Notes under the pieces: model-generated | Told to the model about the DNA's origin: nothing | Databases searched by the model: none | What the model saw: the letters and a program-made list of their open reading frames with translations, nothing else | Shown: positions 22,564-33,050 of the stretch, one piece after another | How positions within the stretch are numbered: position 1 is the first letter of the stretch | Layout of the letters: every line of letters starts with the position of its first letter | From: Laguncularia racemosa | Lineage: Eukaryota > Streptophyta > Magnoliopsida > Myrtales > Combretaceae | Reading direction: 5' to 3' | Assembly: GCA_037954665.1 (NCBI GenBank) | Contig: JBBMOL010000225.1 | Location: forward strand, 868,001-932,000 | DNA: 64,000 nt | Program-made: the position numbers and the translations under genes

Positions 22564-23570
22564 TCTCCTTGGGCCTCAAGAAGATTTGCCCTCAAATTTG
22601 ATAGGTCTTCATAAACATCATCGGGTAAATAAAGTGACAGGTTTGTAACATTAAACGTAGCAGAGACACTATATCCTCTTAGCAAGTTATTTGTAAAAAT
22701 ATCACTGTAGTCACCTAGTACCTGAGATACCACAGGGGGTAGTTGCTCTCACCCCTCCATCTCTAGGATATACCTCATCTACAATAAATACAATGGTCTA
22801 TCATTCACTATGGTCTTCCCTAACTCAAAATGTCCCACCAATAAGGTCTTCTTCTTCCTAGTTTTACTTATATGTCTTTGAACCTCTTGGTCCTCTGAAG
22901 GTTTACTCAATTGCCTTTAAACTTTTTAGACCTCTGATAGTTGACTCATCTGCTTTTGAACCTCTTGGTCCTTTGAAGGGTGACTCATTTGCCTCTGAAC
23001 CTCTTGGTCCTCTGAAAGTTGACTCATTTGCCTATGAACCTCTTGAACCTTTGATGGTGACATTAGGTTCAACACTATACATTTACCCTCCTGCTGGAAT
23101 GTATAAGTATTTCTATAGCCATCATGCAAAACCCTCTTGTCATACAACCAAGGCCTACCAAGCAATATATGAGATGCACACATGGGAAGGATATCACACA
23201 CAATCTCATCATGATATTTATCCCCTATACTAAAAGGTACCCTAGCCCTCTTGGTAACATGGAGACTCCCCTACTCATTCAGCCAATGCAATTTATAAGG
23301 TTTTAGATGTGGGGTAGTTACAAGTTTTAATTTCGATACTAATGATGTAACCACTGCATTAGTACAACTATAGCCATCAATAATAATGGCACATAAATTA
23401 CATTATACCATACAAAAAGTGTGAAACAAGTTTTCTCTCTACTCATCATCAATGGTAAGAAATGAAGTCAAAGCTCAGTGCAGTACATTAGTAGATAAAT
23501 ACAAATCACCTCCCTCCTGATTATTGGCCTCATTTACAAATCTCCCATTTACAATAATGCTAGACATGAT
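22564..23570 (-). pseudogene. K protease, RT start fused to pol end
   Basis: Minus strand 23570-23210: protease N-terminal part with IIIDGYSCTN (DGY in place of DSG) and stops. 23201-22926: protease end HILLGRPWLYDKRV and a run of 13-residue repeats. 22733-22564: first RT residues (VLGDYSDIFTNNLLRG) fused in frame to SVSATFNVTNLSLYL from the pol C-terminus, so about 2.5 kb of RT, RNase H and integrase is deleted. The frame continues into the LTR (GPIIRAGAKRL) and stops at 22476. Confidence 0.85.
22870..23058 (-). repeat. 39-bp (13-residue) tandem repeat in K protease tail
   Basis: About five units of 39 bp; the three best encode QEV-RQMS-(L/P)S-D-type segments (23040-22930) and two are degenerate. 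Length is a multiple of three, so the frame is kept. Confidence 0.8.
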
Positions 23571-24550
23571 TGTTGAATTGAGTTGTATAAAGACAATTCA
23601 AGGCAAGTGTAGTATATCTCACAATCACCCTTTCACGCCAACAACAATCACTACTCCAAGTCCTTAATCACTTCAAGACACAAAAAACACTCCACTTAAG
23701 TTTCATACACCTACGGCACACTTGTAATCACGACAATAATACAAGTAGAAGCAATAATAAACACTTCTCCAAATGGTAAGTTAATGATTCTAATTAGCAA
23801 AGTGTGTTTAAAGAATTAATACATAATAACTTTCACACTTAACGTTTGCTTTTGAAATTCAAAACTTAACCACTACACACACTCTTCTAAGCCATACACA
23901 CTTCACCATGGCACATACACATACATACAACCACGGTGCAGCAACCTTTCACCACAACATAAACACACTATAACACATTGCAACCCTTCACTACACATAC
24001 TCACTCTTCACTCACGGTGCAGCACACACACACACACACTTTACACTCCACTTCTAATCACGACAACAACACCACAATTGCAACACTTAATGAAGCTTCG
24101 CCACAAATGGTAAGAAAAAATTCAAAAATAGTCAAAGTGTATTAAATCAACAATACACAATAACTCTTCAAATTAAAGTTTGTTTTTGAATTCAAATTGT
24201 TTCCTAATTGTCCATGAAAAAGAAGGCAAATCTGAAAAGAATTGTACTCCACTTTTGAATTCTTGCAAAGGAAAGTGTATTACAACAATCAACACTACTT
24301 AATGTTCAAATTCAAATTCAAATTCAAGCTTCCCTTTCTTCTACTCACAATAAGCACTCACGCAAGATGAAGACAACAAAGTTCAATTTTCGAAATTCCA
24401 CTTCTACTTATGCAACAATAAGGTATATCACAATACAATCACAAGTAACGTCTCCAATTCCACTTCAAACAACTTCAATTAAGAAATGCAAATTCAAGAA
24501 CCTTAATTTCCCAATTGAAATTCACCCAAATCCCTTTCTCCAAAACCTTT
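23571..24550 (-). other. Leader region of K
   Basis: Between the protease remnant and PBS, without coding support. CA-rich on the plus strand (23880-24080), like the leader of Q. Gag appears deleted. Confidence 0.55.
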
Positions 24551-24562
24551 GCTCTGATACCA
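24551..24562 (-). other. PBS of K, tRNA-iMet type
   Basis: Minus strand TGGTATCAGAGC, exact match to the usual iMet PBS, just left of the right LTR start at 24570. Confidence 0.88.
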
Positions 24563-25289
24563 AAAAGTATAATGTGCCTTACAAATTCAATTGCATACAC
24601 ATCTACAAATGGTGTAATCACTAAAATCAAATCAACAATGGCATGATCGACAACTTTGCTTTGATCCCTAATTCATGTGAAACCAAATGGCAATATTACT
24701 AAATGGTGTTGGTGAACAATGCAATTGTATAAGAAGCAATGGATAACAATATAAATAAATTCGAATTCCACTCAACTTGACTTGAATCAAAAATGAAAAT
24801 TATGAACCTTAATTCACATGAAGAACAACAAGTAACCAACCAAATTGCACCTAGATATGATGCATTAGAATACAATTTGAAACAACTAGAGAAAGATTGA
24901 TGTTACTCATAATCTCCTCAAACTAATCTCGACACAATTTCATAAGTGAAATTGATAAGAGAAGTTTGCATGCAAGGACCCTTTCCTCACAACAAAAGTG
25001 TATATTTTTTAAGTGTTCAAAAAGATCCTTCAAAACCCTACTTAGCAAGTATTTATACTTACTCCAATTAAGGTAAAAATAACACAACAAATTACAAATA
25101 AGCCACTTAAGTGACCGATTTTAAAATCAACAAATTACAAGTACAAATAAGTCTTCAAATAGCCAATTCTTCACTTCAATATAACACATTGTGGCCCAGT
25201 TCTTCTTTGATTTATGTAGGTTCATGAATAACCCACAAACTGAGCTTTAGCGAATTTACCCACCATCCTGTATAAACCAACAAATGTAC

Positions 25290-25918
25290 TGATACAATTT
25301 GATATGAAAAATCAAATCTCCAATAACAATCAAATGTTACAAATTTTTAGGATTTTCTGGATTTTAGTATTAATGAATAAAAACAAGGATATGGATAAAA
25401 TTACCAATCTATAGATGCCAAGATTGATAAAATTAAACTAATTTGTAATCAAATCATAGAATGATTCTATAAATCAATCACTACGGTTAAAGAATTCCAA
25501 GAATTCAATAACAATGCTCGCCACAAATTCTATATGAACCAAGAATTTGATAAGAATAACAAGAATAAAGTGAAATCAATTCTCAATATTCAAGAATCTC
25601 CAAAGCGGATTCACACACTCAAAAAGTGTTTTTCTTACAACAAAAAAAAAATACATCTGTCTCGAAAAACCCTAAGGATGCCTATTTATATCATCCTAAA
25701 AAAATTGTGCAAAGCCATTCAAGGCCAGTGGCCTAAATACTTAGGTCGGCACCAAAGGCCAGCAGCCTTTATTCAAGGCCGACTTAAGGCTGGCCAAACT
25801 TCGCCTTGGGTCCTCCCGACGCTTATGTGCTCTTTTTTTAGACCCCGTACTACCACCTAGAGCTCGGATTGACTTTGTCTTCTTTGGTGCTCATATCTTA
25901 GCTCTTGGAATCGTATCA
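25290..25918 (-). repeat. Left (3') LTR of P
   Basis: 629 bp, ends TCGTATCA next to a minus-strand PPT (CATGGAGGGAA, 25919-25930). Contains clusters of AAGGCCGGC/AGGCCAG words (25720-25800). Confidence 0.93.
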
Positions 25919-26520
25919 TTCCCTCCATGTTGAACAAGATTCGATCTCGAATCTGTATCGTCCATCCTGCTAGACAACATAAACAGACTCCTCTTTCCCT
26001 TAGGCTTCTTAAGGCAAATTAACCTTGTTTGTTGTACCTCAATTGGACTCATAGGAAGAAGCTTGTATGCCTTGCCCTGTTGCTGAATGGTATACTCATT
26101 GGTGTATCCATCATACTTGGCTTTGAGGTCATACTGCCAAGGTCTTCTAAGGATCAAATGTGTAGCTTCCATGGGAACTATATCACAAATAATCTCGTCA
26201 GTATAATCTCCAATAAGTAATGGAACACAAACCTGTTTGTGTACATGAACAGCTCCTTGTGGACTCAACCAATGAAGTGCATAAGGTCTTGGATGTTGCT
26301 CCACCTGTAAACCCAACTTAGTAACCCAGCTTGCTGAAGCAACATTAGTGCAACTGCCTGTGTCAACCACAATCAAGCAAGTCTTCCCTTGCACCATGCC
26401 TTAGATATGAAATAAATTAGCTCTCTGATTAGGAACGGTTTCATCCTGCTTAACCATTAACAAGTCTCCCTGTACTAGATACGCTATAATGTCTTCATCT
26501 TCCTCTTCTGTTCTTCTTCC
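25919..26520 (-). pseudogene. P protease, joined to pol end
   Basis: Open 26397-25891: LIVVDTGSCTN (canonical DTG active site), PYALHWLSPQGAVHV, EIICDIVPMEATHLIL. It then jumps to a tail (DSRSNLVQHGGND) that resembles the last pol residues before the LTR in A/B (LRTNPFQEEGND). The upstream part to 26520 carries stops, including one just before MVQGK. Confidence 0.87.
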
Positions 26521-27503
26521 TCACTCTCAACTTTGTCCCCCTTTATGACCATAACCCTTTTATTAGGACATTGAGAAGCAATATGGCCAAGTCCTAAACA
26601 CTTAAAACATTTGATATCCCTGCTCCTCTTTTGTTGTGTTTGGTCAACAGCCTCACTAGCAACTGCCTTTCCCTTTTCCTTCCTTTCCTTCTCCCTCTCA
26701 CCATCATCTGACTTATGGTGTTGACATGATTTCTAATCCCGCCTGCGCTGATGCTGCTTAACTGGATTAGCTAATTTAATCACATCCTCAAGAGTCTGAT
26801 AATGTTGGAGTTCCACTACATTGGCAATGTCCATCTTCATCCCATTGATGAAATGAGCTATGGATTCATCTGATGATTCCCTAATATCACATCTTGCCAT
26901 TAGTGTCTCAAACTCCTTCACATACTCTTCTATGCTCTTCTTACCTTGCCTCAAGGATTGCAACTCCATCAGCATCTCTTGTTTATAGTAGTCTGGTACA
27001 AATCTGCGTCTCATCAACCTTTTCATCAAAGCCCATGAACGCACTTTCTCCTCATCAGCCCTACGTCTCTCAGTTTGTAATTTATCCCACCACAGACTAG
27101 CATATTCAGATAATGCTAGAGACGCCATTTTCACCTTCATGCGCTCATCCCACTCATAACGGTACAACACCTTCTCAACCCGTGGCACCCAGTCTAGGAA
27201 TTCCTCTAGTTTACTACTACCAGTGAAAGGTGGAATTTTCAGCTTAATGTTTTCAATCCCCTTACGCCTGTCATCATTGTTTCCTCTACTACTCCTTTCA
27301 CTACCAACATTAGATTCACCACTAGAATGTCTCCTCCTAATTCTTGCACCACCATGGCTTCTTCTATCCCTAACCTCCAATCTCTCCATAATCAATCTAA
27401 GATTTTCTTAGATTTGATTGAACTCAGCCCTAGTCACAACCTCACCCCCATTATCAGCATCATTCCCATTGTTGTTGTTATGAACACTTCCATGCGACGA
27501 CAT
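26521..27503 (-). pseudogene. P gag
   Basis: Starts MSSHGSVHNNNN at 27503, with a TAA after EFNQI (CAA to TAA) near 27410. The main part 27395-26733 has the gypsy gag core: IPPFTGSSKLEEFLDWVPRVE, ASLALSEYASLWWDKL, RFVPDYYKQEMLMELQSLRQG and EYVKEFETLMARC. A stop at 26733 precedes an intact CCHC knuckle (CFKCLGLGHIASQC, about 26605-26565). Two stops, otherwise well preserved. Confidence 0.92.
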
Positions 27504-27831
27504 CTCTACCAATCAAAATTTCAGCAAAGATATTCATAAGAACACAATTCTCAACAACAGCCCCAAACACCAATTCACAACAATTCAACACCCAACAATT
27601 GAATTCAACAAAGATATTCACAAAACCCTAATTCTCAATAACAACCCAATCACTAATTCAATGCCCAACAATCAAATGCACAACATTACTTATCAAAATA
27701 AATTCCCAAATTTTCCAACTAACGACAGTATTGAATTAAAACTACAATTGAGTTGAGATTCAACAGCCTTTCCGATTTAACCCGCTTTCTGATCAAATCT
27801 TTCGCTCTGAATCCTTACGAATCCAACCTTT

Positions 27832-27843
27832 GCTCTAATACCA
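27832..27843 (-). other. PBS of P, tRNA-iMet type
   Basis: Minus strand TGGTATTAGAGC, one mismatch, two bases inside the LTR. Confidence 0.85.
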
Positions 27844-27845
27844 AA

Positions 27846-28485
27846 TGATACAATTTGATATGAAAAGTCAAATCTCCAATAACAATCAAATGTAACAAAT
27901 TTTTAAGGTTTTCTGGATTTTTGTACTAACGAATAAAAACAAGGATATGGATAAAATTACCAATCCATAGATGCCAAGATTGATAAAATTAAACTAATTT
28001 GCAATCAAATCATAGAATGATAGAGACCACGTTCTATAAATCAATCACTACGGTTAAAGAATTCCAAGAATTCAATAACAATGCTTGCCACAAATTCTAT
28101 ATGAACCAAGAATTTGATAAGAACAATAAGAATAAAGTGAAATCAATTCTCAATATTCAAGAATCTCCAAAGCGGATTCACACAGTTAAAAAGTGTTTTT
28201 CTTACAAAAAAAAAAAATACATCTGTCTCGAAAAACCCTAAGGATGCCTATTTATATCATCCTAAAAAATTTGTGCAAAGCCATTCAAGGCCGGCCAAAG
28301 GCCGGCACCAAAGGCCAGTGGCCTTCATTTAGGCCGGCACCAAGGCCGGCTTAAGGCTGGCTGAACTTCGCCTTGGGTCCTCCCAACGCTTATGTCCATT
28401 TTTTTTAGACCTCGTACTGCCACCTAGAGCTCGGATTAACTTTGTCTTCTTTGGTGCTCGTATCTTAGCTCTTGGAATCATATCA
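27846..28485 (-). repeat. Right (5') LTR of P
   Basis: 640 bp, TGATACAATTTGATATG...GGAATCATATCA. Differs from the left LTR by an extra AGGCCGGC-rich part near 28290-28350 and a ~12-bp insertion near 28020. Confidence 0.94.
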
Positions 28486-28644
28486 TGTACCTATTGGAAT
28501 GCACAACTAATTTGTAATAGAAAAGAAGATACTAAACAAATATTCTTCAAGTTGGATTGTTCAAAGAGGACCTTCATCGCAAAATTTTGTAACCTTTTGG
28601 CTCTTGCTCTGGTAATAGGTCCTATAGGATTTTAATTCCTATCA

Positions 28645-29100
28645 ACTAGTTTTAATTTAATAACTAGTGAAGTAGCCAATACATTAGTACAACTACCTTC
28701 ATCAATAATAAGAGCACAACGATTACCTTAGTCTTTGTAGGAAATGTGAAATAGGTTCTCTCTATTCATCCTCATTAGCATGAAAGGTAGTCATCACCCT
28801 GCACAATACGTTGATGGACAAATACTGATCATTCCCTTTATCCTCATACCTTCGCATTGGCATCACCATAATATTCATCCAATACAACTAACAAATCTGT
28901 GAGCTTATGCATCTCTTCTTCTTCATCCTCACTCTCAACCTCCATGGTAGTCATCACTCTTTGGTTTGGACATTAAGCAACCATATGTCTAGAACCTAAA
29001 CATTTAAAACATTTGACGTAGTGATTCTTTCCTCCTGATGAACTAACTACCACCTGTTTGTTCTCATTCCCAACAACTGCTTTCCCTTTCCCAACAAACT
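28645..29100 (-). pseudogene. M1 protease N-terminus and zinc knuckle
   Basis: Continues M1 upstream of K. Protease site as a mutated form of I-D-x-G-S-C-T-N (about 28710-28690), then an acidic stretch, then a knuckle CFKCLGSRHMVA-stop-CP (about 29010-28965) where the Gln before the last Cys is TAA (CAA to TAA). The sequence ends abruptly against copia RNase H near 29100, so gag, leader and right LTR are lost. Confidence 0.82.
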
Positions 29101-29482
29101 CTTTCTTAGGAGATAAACTAACTTATTAGTCTTCTAAGAAATACAATTCGGTTGCTCTTTCAACGGCAAAAGCTGAATATATCTCAATTGGAAATTATTG
29201 TGTGCAAATTCTTTAGATAAAACAACAATTACAAGATTATGGATTAATTTATAAAAATATTCCTATAAGATGTGATGGCAAAAAAAAAAATCTTATGCAT
29301 CATTCAAGATCAAAACATATAGAAATTCGACATCACTTTATTAGGGATCATGTTGCAAATGGAGAAATTAATACTGAATTCATTTCTACTGAAAATTAGT
29401 ATTTGGATATTTTTATAAAACCTTTAGATAAAAATAGATTCAAATTTTTGAGAAATGAGATTGGTATGTGTAATTATTTTTA
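29100..29482 (+). pseudogene. Ty1/copia RNase H, C-terminal part
   Basis: Recognisable LGDK...SSKKYNSVALSTAKAEYIS, QQLQDYGL, SRSKHIEIRHHFIRDHV and KPLDKNRFKFLRNEIGMC. Stops at the Trp before SSKK (TAG), in QIL-stop-IKQQL (TGG to TAG) and in STEN-stop (CAG to TAG), plus an indel in the A run near 29280. Typical order for copia, with RNase H last in pol. Confidence 0.92.
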
Positions 29483-29788
29483 ATGTGTTTGTTTTATTAT
29501 ATGTTGTATTCTTTTCATAAAAATAATGGTAAAAATTTTATAATAAATATATATACATTATTTCTAGAAAATATGGAAGCTAACGAATTTATATAGCCAT
29601 TGAAGCACACTTCCTAATTCTTCCAAATTAGAAACTAATTTAGAAAGTACTCAATATTTCTCACCACTATAAATAGAATTTTTTCAAATTCTAAACATCG
29701 TCACATCTAAACTTTTGAAAAGAAACCTCAAACTCTCTTCAATTTCAAATTTCAAAACCCTCGAGTTGCTCTAAGAAGTTCCTCTAAA
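29483..29788 (+). other. Spacer between copia pol and env-like region
   Basis: AT-rich, no ORF. Contains TATATATACA near 29549, which could be a promoter or splice-related signal but cannot be assigned. Confidence 0.45.
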
Positions 29789-31150
29789 ATGTTGACTAAG
29801 GGCATCAAATCTAAGTAAAACAAAGGAATAGTCACCATTAGAGATGAATCAACTGATTCAAAGAAGATGGTATCTATATATGAGAGTGAAGAAACAAGAA
29901 GAGATTTCAAGTTAAAGAAATTACATGGCTCGATTAAAGAAATGTTTGATAATGAAGAAAGTAAAAGTGAGGAAGTAGCAAGTGAAATAAAGTCTAGTGG
30001 AAATGAAGACTCTATCAATAAAACCGACTTTGAAAAGATTGAAAAAAAGGAACCAAAGGTGGAAACAAAGGGAAGAATGAAGAAGAGGAAATCTTCTATC
30101 AAGATAACCTCTGACCACTCTCAACCTAAAAAAATGAAAAGAACTTCAAGCTACCGGAATGTTCTTTTGTAGGTTTTATGTTTTTTAGAAATAATGGTTT
30201 TTACTAAGATCATTAGTTGAATAGGATAGGATGTAAAAATATATGTAGTCTAGATGATGGAGTAAATAGTGATGTAGTTAGAGAATTTTATGACAATTTG
30301 GAAATGGTGGAAGAGTTAGTTTTAAAATCAAGGATATTAGAAAAAATTATCAAGATTACTAGAAAAGATCTCATAGTGTTTTGAGATGAACAACGAGAAG
30401 GATGATAGAAAGTTGATCAACCCTTTTCGAAATGAGATTTTTAAGGAAATAAATGATGGTGTAGGAAACTTCAAAGAAAAGGATATATCTTATACAAATT
30501 TTAAGTTGTTAGTAAAGCTTAGCTTAAACTTATGACAGATTTCATACTGCCTAAGAATGTAAGTAAGACGTCAATCTCTAAAGAAGAGGTAATAGTGATC
30601 TTAGCAATTAAGAAAATTTTGAAAATTGATATGCCAACTAAAATTTTGAATCATATGTGGAAAACAAAAGGTTGTAGACCATATGGAAATCTTTTAATCA
30701 AGATGTTCAAGTTCAAGAAAATTAGTCTACCTAAGGAGACTAAAACACCAATTGAAATAAAAGGGATTGGTGAAATGAACTTGAAACATATGAACATTTT
30801 AGTGAAAGAAAAATTTTGGTCAAAAGATGGAGCGTGATATTGACATTAGAAATTCAATAAGGTGAAGTTTGATTGGAAGAAGGTAAAAGCAATTTCTAAA
30901 GGGGAGTTTACATTGAATTCAGAAAGTGGTTCAAAGACTTTTGAACAATCTAAAAAAGAGAAAAATGTACCCCATAAGAAGGTAGGGAAGGAAGTGATGA
31001 AGGAGAAGAAAAAGAAGAAAGAAAAATATGTTGCTTGAACAGGTGAGAAATCTGAAACAAATGAAAGTAAGATGGTTATTGAAGAAGATGAGTCAAAAAG
31101 TGACTTAATAGATATTCCAAGTAGACCACTTGGAGCATCTTCAAAATTGA
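29789..31150 (+). pseudogene. Sirevirus-like env-like ORF, broken
   Basis: Starts MLTKGIKSK with an early TAA, then an open stretch 29867-30172 rich in Lys/Glu/Ser. A second open part 30532-30837 has SISKEEVIVILAIKK, LNHMWKTKGCRPYGNLL and IKGIGEMNLKHMN, resembling the plant transposon-protein domain of Sirevirus env-like ORFs (by eye, not searched). Frames differ between parts. No transmembrane segment is clear. The last part (30850-31150) is Lys-rich with many stops. Confidence 0.6.
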
Positions 31151-31895
31151 GCTTCATGTAGACCTTATTAATCTAATGGAGAAGAAGTTCATTGAAATGA
31201 AGAAGGATCTTCAAAAATTAGTGCTTGATGTACTAAAAGGTTTTGAAAAACCTCAATCAAAAGATTCTAAGAACAACCCATCATCTATTAGATCATTATT
31301 AGAACTAGTCAAATCATTAACTCCAAAATAGGGTCCTGTTGCTTCATGAGCTGCACCAACTTCTCCTGCTACCTCAAATGCTAAAAAGTCAGAAGATTTA
31401 ACCTTCACTCAAGAAGATCCAAAAGAGTCAGCACCTAGTCTATTGCTTATTTTGTATTATCCCCTAAACTTGAAGAAATTTCAGTCTCAACAACTTGAAG
31501 ATGATCCTACTTCAAAGAAAACTAGAAGATTTAAAAGATGTACTAGAAAATATGTTAAAAAGACAAAGAAAATTAGTTACAATGTATACTATTCAGAGTA
31601 TTCTATTATTTGTTTACCATGAAATTTGCTTTAATGACACATCTATTTCATATTCTAGTGTTAGACTCATGATTATCTGTTAGTGTTCTTAATTTTTATA
31701 TTTTTTTATTCTTTCTTTCTGCTAATAACAAAAAGGGAGAGAATTATATGTGACAAAATTGTGTGAAAAACAAATTTGGAATTATGATATCTGCAAAAAG
31801 AAAAAAACTAAAAACATAATATGCGTAGAAAAGGAATGTGTTAAGAAGGAAATAAAATTGTTTTTTTGTTTTTATCAAGGGGTTATGTTATCATC
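31151..31895 (+). other. Copia 3' non-coding region with purine tracts
   Basis: Mostly stop-rich. A PPT-like AACAAAAAGGGAGAGAAT lies at 31727-31744, about 170 bp before the PPT at the LTR. Repeated PPT motifs upstream of the 3' LTR are described for Sireviruses. Confidence 0.55.
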
Positions 31896-31909
31896 AAAAA
31901 GGGGGAGAA
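31896..31909 (+). other. Polypurine tract of the copia element
   Basis: AAAAAGGGGGAGAA immediately before the LTR start TGTTAAGTTC. Confidence 0.8.
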
Positions 31910-33050
31910 TGTTAAGTTCTCTTGATGATAATTTTGATGATAACAAAAAGCTAAGAGTTTACTATGTTATTAAGTGTGCATATGAATAATAAACATGAAT
32001 TTTAAATTAATTTGTTTCAAGCTCTTGAGTTAGAAGGTAACTTAGAAAGTAACTCAAAAAGTAACTTAAAGACTGACTCAAAAATTAGATTTGTTGTATG
32101 ACTTTTAAGCTTTCAATCAAAAGAAGTGATAAGGTAACTGAAAGAGTAACACAGAAAGTGACTCGTAAGTAGACCTACTACATCAAGAAATGAGCAGCAT
32201 GTCACAATATAAGTTGATAATTGATTTTTTAGTCAACTTGAAGGCCTAACTCCAAAGTAAATGTATTTTGGTAATGCATTCAAATTGTTTCACATAAGTT
32301 AGTTAATATATCATGGGGAGTTATATTTGTAATAATTGTAATTATTACAGTTATTGTTGGTCTTAATCTGATGAACCAGAGTATGAGTGACAAGGAAGTA
32401 TGTTTTTCAAATTTTAAATCTATGTTTGAGGAGTAGAAATCATTCAAAAAGGATAACAACTGAAATCAATTTCTATCTTCAAGGGATACAAACTGTTTAA
32501 ACTATCTAAAATCTATGTGAATGACATGGAATCAACTTTTTGAATTTGAAGAAAGTTATGATCTTTAGCTGGATATTCAGAACAAATTCAATGTTCAACT
32601 TATTCGTGGTAGTTGTTGTATGGTTGGGAATTTTAAAAAGAAATATATCTTCAGCATCCATGAGAAAAGAAAAAACCAACAACAAGAAAAAGAGAACACA
32701 GCACGAGAAGTAGAGAACATAATAGAATTTCAAAAATCATTTACTTGGTTTATTTTTTGTATAGAACTTACGAGGACTATTTTTTTTTTCCTCATCAACT
32801 TTGAAATTTGTTGTACAACCTAGATTACAAATAGGCTTTGAGTTCAAAAATAGCTAAGAGTTAGCTAGGAGTCTGATAGAGTGAATTGAGATCACTATTT
32901 GTAATTCTTATTTTGTAATTAGATGTAGTGGAACATACTGGTGTGGAATACTAGGACCCTGACTTGGAGTTGGAAGAGAGAGCATATGCTTAAGGCAGAA
33001 CCTCTATAGATCTTTGCTTTGATTATTCTTACTCAAATCTTTTTTTTTTT
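31910..33050 (+). repeat. 3' LTR of the copia element
   Basis: Starts TGTTAAGTTCTCTTGATG with the TTTTGATGATAACAA motif. The end near 33000-33050 has GAACCTCTATAGATCTTTG and a T run, common before copia LTR ends. No second LTR is in the window, so the right end is an estimate. Confidence 0.65.

Larger units (their letters stand above)
25290..28485 (-). mobile_element. Element P, minus-strand gag-protease gypsy inserted in K's right LTR
   Basis: 3196 bp, TGATACAATTTG...CATATCA, TSD TGTAC (25285-25289 and 28486-28490). LTRs 629 and 640 bp, iMet-type PBS, PPT, gag with intact zinc knuckle and protease with normal active site; no RT, RNase H or integrase. Similar LTRs and clear TSD suggest a young insertion. 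Confidence 0.94.
17673..28644 (-). mobile_element. Element K, minus-strand Ty3/gypsy inserted in M1 protease
   Basis: Flanked by ACTAG at 17668-17672 and 28645-28649. Both LTRs are interrupted: the left by Q, the right by P. Without them K is about 3.7 kb: LTR (~872 bp), internal ~2 kb, LTR (~874 bp). Coding is a fusion of protease, RT start and pol end. M1's protease reads across when K is removed, which confirms the boundaries. Confidence 0.92.
24570..28644 (-). repeat. Right (5') LTR of K, split by P
   Basis: Parts 24570-25289 and 28491-28644. Starts TAATGTGCC (TG mutated to TA) and ends AATTCCTATCA, followed by ACTAG. Colinear with the left LTR. Confidence 0.9.
15364..29100 (-). mobile_element. 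Element M1, minus-strand Ty3/gypsy, heavily interrupted
   Basis: M1 sequence is 15364-17672 and 28645-29100; everything between is element K, flanked by ACTAG. It keeps one LTR (its outer end replaced by the junction with element A), a partial RT, protease and a zinc knuckle. RNase H, integrase, gag N-terminus and the right LTR are missing. Motifs resemble A/B (CRM-like), but the PBS is not preserved. The right boundary with the copia element near 29100 is approximate. Confidence 0.85.
29100..33050 (+). mobile_element. Ty1/copia element with env-like region (Sirevirus-like), 3' end only
   Basis: Plus-strand order: end of RNase H, spacer, a Lys/Glu-rich env-like region, polypurine motifs and 3' LTR. 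The LTR start contains TTTTGATGATAACAA and the tract AAAAAGGGGGAGAAT, both common in plant Sireviruses (family knowledge). The 5' LTR, gag, integrase and RT are missing; the left end abuts M1. Right boundary is approximate because the following sequence is poor. Confidence 0.8.

Noticed and set aside
25680..25860. Possible host exon in the 108-codon ORF 25534-25860
   Set aside because: It lies wholly in the left LTR of P; the matching right LTR region has stops and indels.
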